Below, one piece after another: positions 8,949-18,111 of a DNA stretch of 64,000 bases (position 1 is its first letter; each line of letters opens with the position of its first letter). Origin of the DNA: Desertivibrio insolitus (GTDB lineage Bacteria; Actinomycetota; Actinomycetes; Actinomycetales; Microbacteriaceae); the NCBI RefSeq assembly GCF_017355965.1, contig NZ_JAFIQW010000002.1, forward strand, positions 517,170 through 581,169, written 5' to 3'. Under the pieces are notes generated by a model. It was not told the DNA's origin. It made no database searches and saw only the letters and a list, made by a program, of their open reading frames with translations. The position numbers and the translations under genes are program-made.

Positions 8949-9083
8949 CCGCCCGCGCCGGCGCCTGCCACGGAATCCGTCGCCGACCGCGGAAAAAGCA
9001 CTCGTTACAGACGCGAAACGGGAGGAAACTCGGCGGAAACCTCATCACTCCAAGATGAGCCCACCGCATCAGCAGGAGGACCA

Positions 9084-9932
9084 ATGACAGTCGTTCGAGC
9101 CGCCATCACCCAGACCACCTGGACCGGCGACAAGGAGTCCATGCTCGACAAGCACGAGGGGTTCGCCCGCCAGGCGGCCGCTGAGGGCGCGCAGGTCATC
9201 TGCTTCCAGGAGCTGTTCTACGGCCCGTACTTCGGAATCACCGAGGACGCGAAGTACTACGACTACGCCGAGCCCGCCGACGGCCCGATCGTGCAGCGCT
9301 TCGCCGCGCTCGCGAAGGAGCTCGGGATGGTCATGGTCCTCCCCATCTACGAGGAGGACATGCCCGGGGTGTACTACAACACCGCGGTCGTCGTCGACGC
9401 CGACGGCACGATCCTCGGCAAGTACCGCAAGCACCACATCCCGCACCTCGACAGCTTCTGGGAGAAGTTCTACTTCCGCCCCGGCAACCTCGGCTACCCG
9501 GTCTTCGACACCGCGGTCGGCAAGGTCGGTGCCTACATCTGTTACGACCGCCACTTCCCGGAGGGCTGGCGGGAGCTCGCCCTGAACGGCGCCGAGATCG
9601 TGTTCAACCCGAACGCGACGAAGCCCGGGCTCTCCAACCGGCTGTGGGACCTCGAGCAGGCGACCGCGGCCGCCGCCAACGGCTACTTCATCGGCGCGCC
9701 CAACCGCGTCGGCCGCGAGGACAACGAGTACGGCGAGAAGGCCGTGACCTTCTACGGCACGAGCCAGTTCTGCGACCCGCAGGGCAACTTCGTGGGGGAG
9801 CGGGGCTCGAGCGAGCACGAGGACGTCGTCATCCGGGATCTCGACCTCGGCCTCATCCGCGAGGTGCGCAACGCCTGGCAGTTCTTCCGCGACCGCCGGC
9901 CCGACAGCTACACGGCCATCACCAAGCCCTGA
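9084..9932 (+). CDS. Nitrilase-family N-carbamoyl amidase / beta-ureidopropionase
   Basis: A 282-residue carbon-nitrogen hydrolase. The catalytic triad is visible: E43 (FQELFYGPY), K116 (GKYRKHHIP) and C153 (YICYDRHFPEG). HIP, FRPG and DRHFPE resemble beta-ureidopropionases/N-carbamoyl-amino-acid amidases more than plant nitrilases. Those enzymes release CO2 and NH3 from N-carbamoyl-beta-alanine or N-carbamoyl amino acids. It heads the catabolic operon and precedes a dihydropyrimidinase whose product would be its substrate. The AGGAGGA at 9074-9080 fixes the start. Confidence 0.88.
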   Translation: MTVVRAAITQTTWTGDKESMLDKHEGFARQAAAEGAQVICFQELFYGPYFGITEDAKYYDYAEPADGPIVQRFAALAKELGMVMVLPIYEEDMPGVYYNTAVVVDADGTILGKYRKHHIPHLDSFWEKFYFRPGNLGYPVFDTAVGKVGAYICYDRHFPEGWRELALNGAEIVFNPNATKPGLSNRLWDLEQATAAAANGYFIGAPNRVGREDNEYGEKAVTFYGTSQFCDPQGNFVGERGSSEHEDVVIRDLDLGLIREVRNAWQFFRDRRPDSYTAITKP

Positions 9933-9964
9933 CGCGACCGGCGACGACGACGAGGACCTGAGAG

Positions 9965-11398
9965 ATGAAGACTCTGATCAAGAACGGGACGGTCGTCAAC
10001 GCGACCGGAACCGCGACCGCCGACGTGCTCGTCGACGGCGAGACGATCGCCGCGGTGCTCGCACCCGGCTCGACCCTGCTCGGCTTCGACCTCGAGGCGA
10101 ACGTCGACACGGTGATCGACGCGGCGGGCAAGTACGTCATCCCCGGCGGGATCGACGCGCACACGCACATGGAGCTGCCCTTCGGCGGCACCGCCGCGAG
10201 CGACACGTTCGAGACGGGCACCCGGGCCGCCGCGTGGGGCGGCACGACGACGATCGTCGACTTCGCCGTGCAGCGCTACGGCGAGCGCGTGCAGGACGGC
10301 CTCGCCGCCTGGCACGAGAAGGCCGCAGGCAACTGCGCGATCGACTACGGCTTCCACCAGATCATCGGCGGCGTCGACAAGGACGCCCTCGCCGCGATGG
10401 ACGGCCTCGTCGACGAGGGCATCACGAGCTTCAAGCTCTTCATGGCCTACCCCGGCGTCTTCTACTCGGATGACGCGCAGATCCTCCGCGCGATGCAGAA
10501 GTCGGCCGATCTCGGGCTGCTCACGATGATGCACGCCGAGAACGGGCCCGCGATCGACGTCCTCGTCGAGCAGCTCGTCGCCGAGGGCAAGACCGACCCG
10601 TACTTCCACGGCGTCGCGCGCGCCTGGCAAATGGAGGAGGAGGCGACGCACCGGGCGATCATGATCGCGAACCTCACCGGCGCACCCCTCTACATCGTGC
10701 ATGTCAGCGCCAAGCAGGCGGTCGCGCAGATCGCCGCTGCGCGCGACCAGGGGCAGAACGTCTTCGGCGAGACCTGCCCGCAGTACCTCTACCTCTCCCT
10801 CGAGGACCAGCTCGGCGCCTCGAGCGACGAGTGGGGCGGCTTCGAGGGCGCGAAGTGGGTGTGCTCCACGCCGCTCCGCTCCCGGGAGGAGGGCCACCAG
10901 CACCACATGTGGCGGAGCCTGCGCACCAACGACATCCAGATGGTCTCGACCGATCACTGCCCGTTCTGCATGAAGGGTCAGAAGGAGCTCGGCCTCGGCG
11001 ACTTCTCGAAGATCCCCAACGGCATCGGCGGGGTCGAGCACCGGATGGACCTCATCTACCAGGGCGTCGTCACGGGCGAGCTCACGCTCGAGCGCTGGGT
11101 GGAGGTCACGTCGACGACGCCGGCGCGGATGTTCGGCATGTACGGCAAGAAGGGCGTGATCCAGCCGGGCGCCGACGCCGACCTCGTCGTCTACGACCCG
11201 AACGGCCACACGTCGATCGGGGTGGGCAAGACCCACCACATGAACATGGACCACTCCGCGTGGGAGGGCTTCGAGATCGACGGACACGTCGACACGGTGC
11301 TCAGCCGCGGCCGGGTCATCGTCGACGAGACCGGCTACGTGGGACGCAAGGGCGACGGCGCCTTCGTCAAGCGCGGCCTGTCGCAGTACCTGATCTGA
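9965..11398 (+). CDS. hydA: Dihydropyrimidinase / D-hydantoinase
   Basis: A 477-residue amidohydrolase that opens dihydropyrimidine or 5-substituted hydantoin rings to N-carbamoyl amino acids. All metal ligands are present: H66 and H68 (DAHTHME), K157 for carboxylation (GITSFKLFM), H190 (MMHAEN), H246 (IVHVSAK) and D330 (STDHCPF). The length is normal for the family. The next gene follows after only 10 nt. Dihydrouracil, dihydrothymine or a hydantoin cannot be told apart by eye. Confidence 0.93.
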   Translation: MKTLIKNGTVVNATGTATADVLVDGETIAAVLAPGSTLLGFDLEANVDTVIDAAGKYVIPGGIDAHTHMELPFGGTAASDTFETGTRAAAWGGTTTIVDFAVQRYGERVQDGLAAWHEKAAGNCAIDYGFHQIIGGVDKDALAAMDGLVDEGITSFKLFMAYPGVFYSDDAQILRAMQKSADLGLLTMMHAENGPAIDVLVEQLVAEGKTDPYFHGVARAWQMEEEATHRAIMIANLTGAPLYIVHVSAKQAVAQIAAARDQGQNVFGETCPQYLYLSLEDQLGASSDEWGGFEGAKWVCSTPLRSREEGHQHHMWRSLRTNDIQMVSTDHCPFCMKGQKELGLGDFSKIPNGIGGVEHRMDLIYQGVVTGELTLERWVEVTSTTPARMFGMYGKKGVIQPGADADLVVYDPNGHTSIGVGKTHHMNMDHSAWEGFEIDGHVDTVLSRGRVIVDETGYVGRKGDGAFVKRGLSQYLI

Positions 11399-11408
11399 GA
11401 GGCCGACC

Positions 11409-12425
11409 ATGGATTTCGGCGTCGTCCTGCAGACCAATCCGCCCGCCTCGCGCACGGTGCATCTCGCCAAGCTCGCGGAGCAGTTCGGGTTCAGCCACGT
11501 CTGGACCTTCGACTCGCACCTGCTCTGGCAGGAGCCCTACGTCATCTACAGCCAGATCCTCGCCGAGACCCGGCGGATCACGGTCGGGCCGATGGTGACG
11601 AACCCCGCCACGCGCGACTGGACCGTCACGGCCTCGACGTACGCGACCCTCAACGAGCTCTACGGCAACCGCACCATCTGCGGCATCGGCCGTGGAGACT
11701 CCGCGGTGCGCGTCACGAACAACGCCCCGACGACGCTGAAGACGTTGCGCGAGTCGATCCACGTCATCCGCGAGCTCGCCAACAGCCGCAGCGTCGAGTA
11801 CAACGGCGCGACGCTCCGCTTCCCGTGGTCGCATGGCTCGACGCTCGACGTCTGGGTCGCCGCGTACGGCCCGATGGCGCTCAAGCTGACGGGCGAGGTC
11901 GGCGACGGCTTCATCCTGCAGCTCGCCGACCTCGACATCGCGAAGTGGATGATCGAGACGGTGCGCACGGCGGCGTCGGATGCCGGGCGCGACCCGTACG
12001 CGGTCAAGTTCTGCGTCGCGGCGCCGATGTACGTCGGCGACGACGTGCAGCACATGCGCGACCAGTGCCGCTGGTTCGGCGGCATGGTCGGCAACCACGT
12101 CGCCGACATCGTGACCCGCTACGGCGCCGACGGCGCCGTGCCGACAGCGCTGACCGACTACATCGCCGGTCGTGAGGGCTACGACTACAACGAGCACGGG
12201 CGCGCGGGCAACTCGCACACGACGTTCGTGCCCGACGAGATCGTCGACCGCTTCTGCGTCCTCGGCACCGCGGAGGAGCACATCGAGAAGCTCCGCGCGC
12301 TCAAGGACCTCGGGGTCGACCAGTTCGCCGGCTACCTCCAGCACGACAACAAGGAGGAGACGATGCGGGTCTACGCCGAGACCGTGATGCCCGCGCTGCG
12401 CGACCACGTCACGGCGAAGGCATGA
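11409..12425 (+). CDS. LLM-class (F420-dependent?) oxidoreductase in the pyrimidine/hydantoin operon
   Basis: A 338-residue luciferase-like monooxygenase-fold protein beginning MDFGVVLQTNPPASRTVHLAK. WTFDSHLLWQEPY near the N-terminus, GPMVTNPATRDW and ICGIGRGDSAVRV are typical of F420/FMN-binding LLM enzymes. It matches my memory of the TIGR03842 subfamily, whose members are found beside dihydropyrimidinases. It lies 10 nt after hydA and overlaps the first permease gene by 4 nt (ATGA). Its substrate is unknown; candidates are the pyrimidine ring reduction that must precede hydA, or an oxygenation. Either F420 or FMN is possible, though the genome fragment does contain F420 genes. Confidence 0.87.
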   Translation: MDFGVVLQTNPPASRTVHLAKLAEQFGFSHVWTFDSHLLWQEPYVIYSQILAETRRITVGPMVTNPATRDWTVTASTYATLNELYGNRTICGIGRGDSAVRVTNNAPTTLKTLRESIHVIRELANSRSVEYNGATLRFPWSHGSTLDVWVAAYGPMALKLTGEVGDGFILQLADLDIAKWMIETVRTAASDAGRDPYAVKFCVAAPMYVGDDVQHMRDQCRWFGGMVGNHVADIVTRYGADGAVPTALTDYIAGREGYDYNEHGRAGNSHTTFVPDEIVDRFCVLGTAEEHIEKLRALKDLGVDQFAGYLQHDNKEETMRVYAETVMPALRDHVTAKA

Positions 12426-13339
12426 CGACCGACGGTCTCGCGCCCGCGCTGCGGCGGCGACGGAGCCCCGGCGTGTGGCTCCGCCGCTCCCTGCTCGGGG
12501 TCGGCGGCGTGCTCCTCGTCGCCCTGCTGTGGGAGGGCTACAAGCTCCTCGGACCCGAGGAGGGCGTGCTCGTCGGCGACGCCCGCGTGCTGCCGCGCAC
12601 GACCGACCTCGCGATGCCGCACGTGTGGGAGATGCTCGCGCGCCTGGCATCCGGCACCACCCGCGCGCCGAGCGCCGACCCGCTGTGGTTCACCGTCGGC
12701 GAGGCCGCGCTCGTCACCTTCGGCATCGCCGCGGCCGGATGGCTCGTGGGCGTCGCGGTCGGCATGGCGCTCGCCCTCGTGATGCTGCGCTGGCGACTCG
12801 CGCAGGCGAGCCTGCTGCCCTGGGTCGTGCTCAGCCAGACCGTGCCGCTCATCGCGTTCGCGCCGCTCGTGCGCAGCTGGGGCGCCCGGCTCGAGCTCGG
12901 CGCGTTCGAGTGGCAGGACTGGATGAGCGTCGCCCTCATCGCGAGCTACCTCGCGTTCTTCCCCGTCGCGGTCGGCGCGCTGCGCGGCCTCGAGTCGCCC
13001 GACACCCTGCACGCTGAGCTCTTCCGCAGCTACGGCGTCGGCTGGTGGCGCACGGTGCTGCGGCTCCGGCTTCCCGCGAGCGTGCCCTACCTGCTGCCCG
13101 CCCTCCGGCTCGCGGCCGCGAACGCGGTCGTCGGCGCCGTCGTCGCCGAGGTGTCGACGGGGCTGCAGGGCGGCATCGGCCGCCTGCTCGTGCAGTTCGC
13201 GGGGCAGGCGTCCGGCGACCCCGCGAAGGCGTGGGGCCCCATCTTCGGCGCGGTCGTGCTCGGGCTCGTCGCCGCCGGCAGCGTCGCCCTGCTGGGCGGA
13301 ACGCTGCGGAACTACCGCAGAGGAGAGGTGTCGGCATGA
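12422..13339 (+). CDS. ABC transporter permease 1 (ThiX/RibX/SsuC-like)
   Basis: A 305-residue inner-membrane permease of the nitrate/taurine/thiamine-precursor class. About six transmembrane segments lie between residues 20 and 295. The coupling-loop block LHAELFRSYGVGWWRTVLRLRLPAS is of the EAA type. ATGA overlaps with the LLM gene before and the ATPase gene after show strict operon coupling. With the second permease it probably forms a heterodimer, possibly importing a pyrimidine or hydantoin. Confidence 0.88.
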   Translation: MTTDGLAPALRRRRSPGVWLRRSLLGVGGVLLVALLWEGYKLLGPEEGVLVGDARVLPRTTDLAMPHVWEMLARLASGTTRAPSADPLWFTVGEAALVTFGIAAAGWLVGVAVGMALALVMLRWRLAQASLLPWVVLSQTVPLIAFAPLVRSWGARLELGAFEWQDWMSVALIASYLAFFPVAVGALRGLESPDTLHAELFRSYGVGWWRTVLRLRLPASVPYLLPALRLAAANAVVGAVVAEVSTGLQGGIGRLLVQFAGQASGDPAKAWGPIFGAVVLGLVAAGSVALLGGTLRNYRRGEVSA

Positions 13340-14166
13340 CGACGACCATGACGACGGATGCCACGGCGACGCGGGTCGCGGTGCGCGCGGCATCCGTCAC
13401 CAAGACCTTCGACACCCGCGGCGGCATCGTGACGGCGCTCCAGGACGTCTCGCTCGATGTCGCCGCGGGCGAGTTCGTCTCGCTCATCGGACCGTCCGGG
13501 TGTGGCAAGTCCACCCTGCTGAGGCTCATCGCCGACCTCGAGACGCCGACGAGCGGCGAGCTCAGCATCTTCGGCAAGACCGCCGAGCGGGCGCGGCTCG
13601 ACCAGGACTACGGCATCGCCTTCCAGCAGGCCGGGCTGCTGCCGTGGCGCACAATCGCCGGGAACATCGAGCTGCCGCTCGAGCTGCACGGCGTTCCGAA
13701 GGCGGAGCGGCGGGCGAGGGCCACCGAGCTGCTCGAGCTCGTCGGGCTCGGCGACCTCGCGGGGCGCTTCCCCGACCAGCTCTCCGGCGGGCAGCAGCAG
13801 CGCGTCGCGATCGCCAGGGCGCTCGCCGAGCGGCCGAGCCTGCTGCTGATGGACGAGCCGTTCGGCGCGCTCGACGAGATGACCCGCGAGTACATGCAGA
13901 CCGAGCTGCTGCGCATCTGCGCCGAGACGCAGGCGGCGGTCGTGTTCGTGACGCACTCGATCCCCGAGGCGGTGTTCCTCTCCGACCGGGTCGTCGTGAT
14001 GTCGCCGCGCCCCGGACGCATCGCCGAGGTGCTGCCCATGCGGCTCGGCGCGACGTCGGGCCGGGCGGACGACCTGCGCGAGGACCCGCGCTTCTTCGAG
14101 ATGGTCACGGCCGTGCGGGAGTCGCTGCACGGCGGCGCGCCGTCGGGCCGCGGCGAGGACCGATGA
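13336..14166 (+). CDS. ABC transporter ATPase (SsuB/TauB-like)
   Basis: A 276-residue ATPase with Walker A GPSGCGKST, a Q-loop in FQQAGLLPW, signature LSGGQQQRVAIARAL, Walker B LLLMDEPFGALDEMTR and an H-loop in VTHSIPEA. This set is characteristic of nitrate/sulfonate/pyrimidine-precursor importers. The ATG at 13336 overlaps the stop of permease 1 and the stop overlaps permease 2. A short Thr-rich N-terminal extension (MTTTMTTD) precedes the core. Confidence 0.9.
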   Translation: MTTTMTTDATATRVAVRAASVTKTFDTRGGIVTALQDVSLDVAAGEFVSLIGPSGCGKSTLLRLIADLETPTSGELSIFGKTAERARLDQDYGIAFQQAGLLPWRTIAGNIELPLELHGVPKAERRARATELLELVGLGDLAGRFPDQLSGGQQQRVAIARALAERPSLLLMDEPFGALDEMTREYMQTELLRICAETQAAVVFVTHSIPEAVFLSDRVVVMSPRPGRIAEVLPMRLGATSGRADDLREDPRFFEMVTAVRESLHGGAPSGRGEDR

Positions 14167-14957
14167 CGCGGGCGACGCGCGTCGCCGCGCCGCTGCTGCT
14201 CGGCCTCGCCGTGCTCGTCGGCTGGCAGCTCGTCGTGTCCGTCGGCGGCGTCGACGACTACCTGCTGCCGAGCCCGCTCGCGATCGTCGCGGAGATGGGC
14301 GAGTTCCTCCCGACCCTGCTCGGCTCCGCCGGCATCACGGGCACGAACGCGCTCGTCGGGCTCGTGCTCGGCACGCTCGTCGGCATCCTGCTCGCGCTCG
14401 CCGCGTCGTTCAGCCGCACGGTCGACGCGCTCGCCGCCCCGGTCGTCGCCGCGCTCGCGGTCGTGCCGATCGTCGCGCTCGCCCCGGTGCTCAACTCGAT
14501 GTACGGCGCCGACAGCGAGTTCGGCCGCCGGGCTATCGCGGGTCTCGCGACCTTCGTTCCCGTGTTCGTCAACGCCCTGCGCGGCTTCCGTCAGGCGCGG
14601 CCGGTGCATCGCGACCTCATGCACGTCTACGCCGCCTCGCGGTGGCAGACCACCCTGCGGTTGACGCTGCCCGCCGCGCGGCCGTTCCTCTTCACCGGCA
14701 TCCGCATCGCCTCGTCGCTCGCCGTGATCTCCGCCCTCGTCGCGGAGTACTTCGGCGGTCCTCGCGGCGGCCTCGGCGGCCTCATCTCCACGTCGGCCGC
14801 GTCGAGCGCGTACCCCCGCGCCTGGGCCTACGTCGTCGGGGCCATCGTGCTCGGCCTCGTCTTCTACGTCGCCACCGCTCTCGCCGAGCGGCTGGCCGAC
14901 CCGATGTCCTCGCGCCCCCCGCGCGCAGGCGGCACCACCAGCACCACCACGCAGTGA
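14163..14957 (+). CDS. ABC transporter permease 2 (ThiX/RibX-like)
   Basis: A 264-residue permease paralogous in class to the first one, with five or six transmembrane helices. Its coupling block is RDLMHVYAASRWQTTLRLTLPAA. The ATG at 14163 overlaps the ATPase stop. It ends in a polar GGTTSTTTQ tail. Two different permeases and one ATPase, rather than a homodimer, are typical of importers with THI5-like binding proteins. Confidence 0.88.
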   Translation: MTRATRVAAPLLLGLAVLVGWQLVVSVGGVDDYLLPSPLAIVAEMGEFLPTLLGSAGITGTNALVGLVLGTLVGILLALAASFSRTVDALAAPVVAALAVVPIVALAPVLNSMYGADSEFGRRAIAGLATFVPVFVNALRGFRQARPVHRDLMHVYAASRWQTTLRLTLPAARPFLFTGIRIASSLAVISALVAEYFGGPRGGLGGLISTSAASSAYPRAWAYVVGAIVLGLVFYVATALAERLADPMSSRPPRAGGTTSTTTQ

Positions 14958-14986
14958 TCCACCTGACCATCCTCCGAAGGGGCACC

Positions 14987-16129
14987 ATGAAGCACAGCAG
15001 ACGTCGGCTCACGACGCTCGCCGCGGTCGGCCTGACCGCCGCACTCTCCCTCACCGCCTGCGCCGGCGGCGGCACCGACTCCGCCGAGGCCGAGGGCGAC
15101 CTCACGCCCGTCAAGCTGCAGCTGCAGTGGCTGCCGCAGGGGCAGTTCGCCGGGTACTACACCGCCCTCGAGCAGGGCTACTTCGAGGAGGAGGGGCTGG
15201 AGGTCGAGATCATCCCCTCGGGCGGCGACATCGTGCCCCAGGACGCGCTGGCCAACGGCGAGGTCGACTACGCCATCGCCTGGGTGCCCAAGGTGCTCGG
15301 CTCGATCGAGGCCGGCGCGAACATCACGAACGTCGCGCAGATCTTCCAGCGCTCGGGCACGCTCCAGGTGGCCTGGGCCGACAGCGGCATCGAGAGCGTC
15401 GCCGACTTCCCCGGCAAGCGCATCGGCAGCTGGGGCTTCGGCAACGAGTGGGAGATCTTCGCCTCGATGGCGGCGCAGGGCGTCGACGCGTCGACCGTCG
15501 AGATCATCACGCAGGACTTCAACATGAACGCCTTCCTGCAGGGCGACATCGACGCCGCGCAGGCGATGACGTACAACGAGTACGCCCAGCTGCTCGAGAC
15601 CGTGAACCCCGACACGGGCGAGCTCTACCAGCCTTCGGACTTCACCGTCATCGACTACAACGAGGAGGGCGGCTCGATGCTCCAGGACGCCGTCTGGGCC
15701 GACACGGAGCGGCTCGAGAGCGACGAGGAGTACCAGGAGACGACGGTCGCGTTCCTCAAGGCCGTCGTGAAGGGCTGGATCCACGCCGCGGAGGACCCCG
15801 AGGCGGCCGCCGACACGACGATCGCCGAGGGCTCCGGCTGGGGCTACAGCCACGAGCTCTGGATGGTCAACGAGACCAACAAGCTGATCTGGCCGAGCGA
15901 GAACGGCATCGGCGTGATCGACGAGGCCGCCTGGGACCAGACCGTGTCGCTCGCGCTCGAGACCGTCAACGAGACCGGCGCCGCGATCATCACCGAGGAG
16001 CCGCCGGCGAGCGCCTGGACCAACGAGTGGATCCAGCAGGCGCTCGACGAGCTGGAGGGCGAGGACCTCGACCTGACGGGCGAGGGCTTCGAGCCGATCG
16101 AGGTCGAACTCACCGAGGGCGGCCAGTAA
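14987..16129 (+). CDS. NMT1/THI5-like ABC substrate-binding lipoprotein
   Basis: A 380-residue exported lipoprotein with the signal peptide MKHSRRRLTTLAAVGLTAAL and a lipobox at LTAC. The mature domain begins TPVKLQLQWLPQGQFAGYY and has the NMT1/THI5-like fold, which binds pyrimidine-like or sulfonate ligands; family members include ThiY and RibY. An AAGGGG-type ribosome site precedes the ATG. A strong hairpin follows the stop. It likely delivers a pyrimidine, hydantoin or N-carbamoyl compound to the two permeases. Confidence 0.9.
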   Translation: MKHSRRRLTTLAAVGLTAALSLTACAGGGTDSAEAEGDLTPVKLQLQWLPQGQFAGYYTALEQGYFEEEGLEVEIIPSGGDIVPQDALANGEVDYAIAWVPKVLGSIEAGANITNVAQIFQRSGTLQVAWADSGIESVADFPGKRIGSWGFGNEWEIFASMAAQGVDASTVEIITQDFNMNAFLQGDIDAAQAMTYNEYAQLLETVNPDTGELYQPSDFTVIDYNEEGGSMLQDAVWADTERLESDEEYQETTVAFLKAVVKGWIHAAEDPEAAADTTIAEGSGWGYSHELWMVNETNKLIWPSENGIGVIDEAAWDQTVSLALETVNETGAAIITEEPPASAWTNEWIQQALDELEGEDLDLTGEGFEPIEVELTEGGQ

Positions 16130-16139
16130 TAGCCTGAGC

Positions 16140-16168
16140 GTGCGGGGGCCGCGTGCCGGCCCCCGCAC
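16140..16168 (+). terminator. GC-rich hairpin between binding-protein and aminotransferase genes
   Basis: A perfect 11-bp stem, GTGCGGGGGCC/GGCCCCCGCAC, encloses a 7-nt loop. It starts 11 nt after the binding-protein stop and lies 18 nt before the aminotransferase ATG. There is no T-tract, so it may pause or partially terminate transcription, or protect the upstream mRNA 3' end. Confidence 0.6.
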
Positions 16169-16186
16169 CGTTCCGATGGAGGAATC

Positions 16187-17512
16187 ATGACGACGACGTT
16201 CGACCCCGCCGACGGCGACCGGGCCCTGCAGCTCGACAGCTCCCACGTCTTCCACTCCTGGTCGGCCCAGGGCGCGCTCAACCCGATGGTTATCGCGGGC
16301 GGCGCGGGCAGCGAGGTCTGGGACTTCGCGGGCAACCGCTACCTCGACTTCTCGAGCCAGCTCGTCAACACGAACATCGGCCACCAGCATCCGAAGGTCA
16401 TCGCCGGCATCAAGGCCCAGGCCGACGTGCTCGCCACGGTCGCGCCCGCGCACGCGAACCTCACCCGCGGCGAGGCCGCACGACGGGTGCTCGAGGCCGC
16501 CGGCCCCGCGTTCAGCAAGGTGTTCTTCACCAACGGCGGGGCGGATGCCAACGAGAACGCCGTCCGGCTCGCCCGCCTCGTCACGGGGCGCGACAAGGTG
16601 CTCTCGACCTACCGCTCGTACCACGGCAACACCGGCGCCGCGATCGTCGCGACGGGCGACTGGCGGCGGATGCCGAACGAGTACGCCCGCGGGCACGTGC
16701 ACTTCTTCGGCCCGTTCCTCTACCGCTCGGAGTTCTGGGCCGAGACGCCCGAGCAGGAGTCCGAGCGCGCCCTGCACCACCTGCGCCGCGTCGTGCAGGC
16801 AGAGGGGCCCGGCACGATCGCCGCGATCCTGCTCGAGACCGTGCCCGGCACCGCCGGGGTGCTCGTGCCGCCGCCCGGCTACCTCGAGGGCGTGCGCGCG
16901 CTCTGCGACGAGTACGGCATCCTGCTGATCCTCGACGAGGTCATGGCGGGCTTCGGGCGCACGGGGGAGTGGTTCGCGTTCCACGGGTCCGGCGTGACCC
17001 CCGACCTCGTCACCTTCGCCAAGGGCGTCAACTCCGGTTACGTGCCGGCGGGCGGCGTCGTGATCCCGCCCGCGATCGCGGAGGTGTTCGACGAGCGCGT
17101 CTTCCCCGGTGGGCTCACGTACTCAGGGCATCCGCTCGCGATGGGCGCGATCGTCGCAACGATCGACGCCATGCGCGAGGAGGGCATCGTCGAGAACGCC
17201 AGGGCGATCGGCGCCGAGCATCTCGCGCCCGGCCTCGAGGCGCTCGCCGAGCGGCATCCGCTCATCGGCGAGGTGCGAGGCCTCGGCGTCTTCTGGGCGC
17301 TCGACCTCGTCACCGACCGCGCCACCCGCGAGCCGGTCGCGCCGGCCGTCGTCGGCGCGCTCAAGACCGAACTGCTGAAGCGCGGGCTGCTGCCGTTCGT
17401 CGCCGACAACCGCCTGCATGTCGTGCCGCCGTGCATCGTCACGGCCGACGAGGTGTCGCGCGCGCTCGAGATCTACGACGAGGCGTTCACCGCGGTCGCC
17501 GCCGCGGTGTGA
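16187..17512 (+). CDS. Class III PLP aminotransferase (omega-amino acid type)
   Basis: A 441-residue fold-type I aminotransferase. The PLP lysine is K279 in TFAKGVNSGY, and the preceding LLILDEVMAGFGRTG carries the aspartate that binds the cofactor nitrogen. FSSQLVNTNIGHQHPKV near the N-terminus is typical of beta-alanine/omega-amino acid:pyruvate aminotransferases. By context it would transaminate the beta-amino acid made by the preceding hydrolases, giving a malonate-semialdehyde-type product. It is separated from the transporter genes by the hairpin. Confidence 0.9.
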   Translation: MTTTFDPADGDRALQLDSSHVFHSWSAQGALNPMVIAGGAGSEVWDFAGNRYLDFSSQLVNTNIGHQHPKVIAGIKAQADVLATVAPAHANLTRGEAARRVLEAAGPAFSKVFFTNGGADANENAVRLARLVTGRDKVLSTYRSYHGNTGAAIVATGDWRRMPNEYARGHVHFFGPFLYRSEFWAETPEQESERALHHLRRVVQAEGPGTIAAILLETVPGTAGVLVPPPGYLEGVRALCDEYGILLILDEVMAGFGRTGEWFAFHGSGVTPDLVTFAKGVNSGYVPAGGVVIPPAIAEVFDERVFPGGLTYSGHPLAMGAIVATIDAMREEGIVENARAIGAEHLAPGLEALAERHPLIGEVRGLGVFWALDLVTDRATREPVAPAVVGALKTELLKRGLLPFVADNRLHVVPPCIVTADEVSRALEIYDEAFTAVAAAV

Positions 17513-17562
17513 GCGACCGCGTCGCGCCGGGTCGAGGACTGCGGCGCAACGCGGTCGCACCG

Positions 17563-18015
17563 CTACTCGGCGCTCTCGGACGTGATCGGCGAGAGCACGA
17601 ACACCGGGATCTGCCGGTCGGTCTTCTTCTGGTACTCGGCGTAGTCGGGCCACACCTCGTTGGCGCGCTGCCACCACGCGTCGCGCTCGGCGCCGGTCAC
17701 CTCGCGGGCGACGTAGTCGCGCTTGTCGGCCCTGTCCTGCAGTTCGACGCGCGGCTCGGCGAGCATGTTCCAGTACCAGGCCGGATGCGTCGGGGCACCG
17801 CCCTGCGAGGCCACGACGGCGTACTCGCCGTCGTGCTCGACCCGCATAAGCGCGGTCTTGCGGAGGTTCCCGCTCTTGGCGCCGACCGTGGTGAGGATGA
17901 TGACGGGACGGCCGCGGAGTTCGTTGCCCTCCTCGCCGTTCGTGCGCTCGTAGAGCTCGGCCTGGTTGCGGGCCCACTCGGACGTGGACGGGGCGTATTC
18001 ACCGGAGAGAGGCAT
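17563..18015 (-). CDS. Deazaflavin (F420)-dependent nitroreductase-family protein (Ddn-like)
   Basis: A 150-residue split-beta-barrel protein of the Ddn/DUF385 family. Landmarks are [24 protein letters not shown], a [18 protein letters not shown] block and [11 protein letters not shown]. Ddn-type enzymes use reduced F420 to reduce quinones, nitro compounds and other acceptors; some lipocalin-like relatives differ. The ATG at 18015 begins the conserved region, although the frame is open further upstream. It converges with the aminotransferase gene and is divergent from the yceD-rpmF operon. Confidence 0.88.
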   Translation of the reverse strand: MPLSGEYAPSTSEWARNQAELYERTNGEEGNELRGRPVIILTTVGAKSGNLRKTALMRVEHDGEYAVVASQGGAPTHPAWYWNMLAEPRVELQDRADKRDYVAREVTGAERDAWWQRANEVWPDYAEYQKKTDRQIPVFVLSPITSESAE

Positions 18016-18097
18016 GGCTCCATCATGCCCCGCGACCCGGCCCTCGCCCCTTCGCTCAGAGCGGAGCATCGCACAGGCGCGGAACGGTGGTCGCACC

Positions 18098-18103
18098 TAG
18101 ACT
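18098..18103 (+). promoter_or_regulatory. -10-like TAGACT before the yceD-rpmF-rnc operon
   Basis: TAGACT lies 8 nt before the ATG of the YceD gene, and no Shine-Dalgarno sequence is visible, so the transcript is probably leaderless. No clear -35 box is visible. The lack of a ribosome site at the head of a translation operon supports this start. Confidence 0.5.
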
Positions 18104-18111
18104 TGATCCTC

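Noticed and set aside
8834-9083. Possible cobalamin or other riboswitch upstream of the binding-protein gene
   Set aside because: The palindromes do not contain the B12-box or any other consensus that I know; reported only as unexplained structure.
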